60,389 nt of DNA. Origin: an uncultured Bacteroidales bacterium. Lineage in GTDB: Bacteria > Bacteroidota > Bacteroidia > Bacteroidales > F082. How positions within the stretch are numbered: the stretch's first letter is position 1; the number at the start of each line of letters is the position of its first letter. Position numbers and translations under genes: made by a program. The stretch is from the NCBI GenBank assembly GCA_937896895.1, contig CALBNV010000060.1, forward strand, positions 1-60,389, in the 5' to 3' direction. A model generated the notes under the pieces. The model worked only from the letters and a program-made list of their open reading frames with translations, had not been told where the DNA came from and ran no database searches. Of this stretch, positions 60,225 to 60,389 are shown piece by piece.

Positions 60225-60329
60225 CTTTCGGCGTTTCCGTGCGCCAGACACGGATGCCTTGACCACCCGAATACCTGCAGACAATCAAATAACAACATCA
60301 AATCAAAATAATAACCATCAAATTAAAAA

Positions 60330-60389
60330 ATGTATAACCATCAAAAAGAAAGGAAAAGAAAGATGAGAAACAAAAACAAGAGGAGGTGC
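60330..60389 (+). CDS. Start of a gene running off the right edge
   Basis: Twenty codons in frame to the window end, with two possible ATG starts (60330 and 60363). The visible residues are highly basic (KERKRKMRNKNKRRC), as at the start of signal peptides of exported Bacteroidota proteins, but the hydrophobic part lies outside the window. Function unknown. Confidence 0.4.
   Translation, partial: MYNHQKERKRKMRNKNKRRC

Overview
The window looks like a chromosomal segment from an uncultured or lesser-known member of the Bacteroidales (Bacteroidota). Support comes from gene content and order (rpsF-rpsR-rplI, parA-parB-DUF5683-dapB-lepB, tig-clpP-clpX, lpxD-lpxC, DUF3276, PorT-type barrels, an HU/SPOR protein, a tricorn-type protease). 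It also comes from the repeated Bacteroidota promoter box TAnnTTTG just upstream of many genes, and from weak Shine-Dalgarno signals. No integrase, transposase, phage gene or CRISPR array was seen.

Layout. 1-10.4 kb (minus strand): a GH13 glucanase cut by the left edge, a SpoU/TrmH methyltransferase, ribosomal proteins S6-S18-L9, WecB-type epimerase, RadC, S20, the tRNA methylthiotransferases MtaB and MiaB, lipoate ligase and an outer-membrane barrel. 10.5-16.5 kb: tRNA-Glu, PorT-like barrel, heptose kinase, aspartate aminotransferase, then on the plus strand a conserved membrane protein, lpxD and an lpxC that lacks the usual FabZ fusion. 16.5-25.6 kb (minus): one long run parA-parB-DUF5683-dapB-lepB-ftsK-lolA-glycosyltransferase, joining chromosome segregation to envelope building. 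25.8-27.2 kb: DUF3276 and a DnaQ-type exonuclease.

27.3-37.9 kb is the most notable part: a compact minus-strand operon that looks like a RiPP (ribosomally made, modified peptide) pathway. In transcription order it encodes a short lasso-B2-like transglutaminase-fold protein, two related radical SAM/SPASM enzymes, a PqqD-like leader-binding protein, a 52-residue precursor whose last 19 residues are only Leu, Tyr and Thr (11 Tyr), two HPr-kinase-like proteins, two further radical SAM enzymes, an ABC exporter, a nucleotidyltransferase-family protein and an FGE-fold lipoprotein. The leader carries a YxxP...G pattern like lasso-peptide leaders, but no lasso macrolactam synthetase is present. The precursor is a small gene between the PqqD and kinase genes. 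I know of no described class with this combination, but that needs database checking.

38.2-60.4 kb: a 1100-residue tricorn-like protease divergent from the RiPP operon, a GT2 glycosyltransferase, the tgt-lptF-dNK-kdsB operon, HU/SPOR protein and TrmB, Pcm, an oxidoreductase with a lipoprotein and an initiating sugar-phosphate transferase, the tRNA-Leu-tig-clpP-clpX operon (with a trigger factor that lacks its PPIase domain), an OppC-type permease, dapD, tRNA-His, RuvX (YqgF), peptide deformylase and a TPR lipoprotein. The right end holds a GC-rich intergenic stretch, a short ORF interrupted by a nine-C tract, a strong hairpin and the first 20 codons of a gene running off the window.

Starts were moved from upstream TTG codons to downstream ATG codons where alignment to the family, gene spacing or a promoter box favoured it; these cases are noted per gene.
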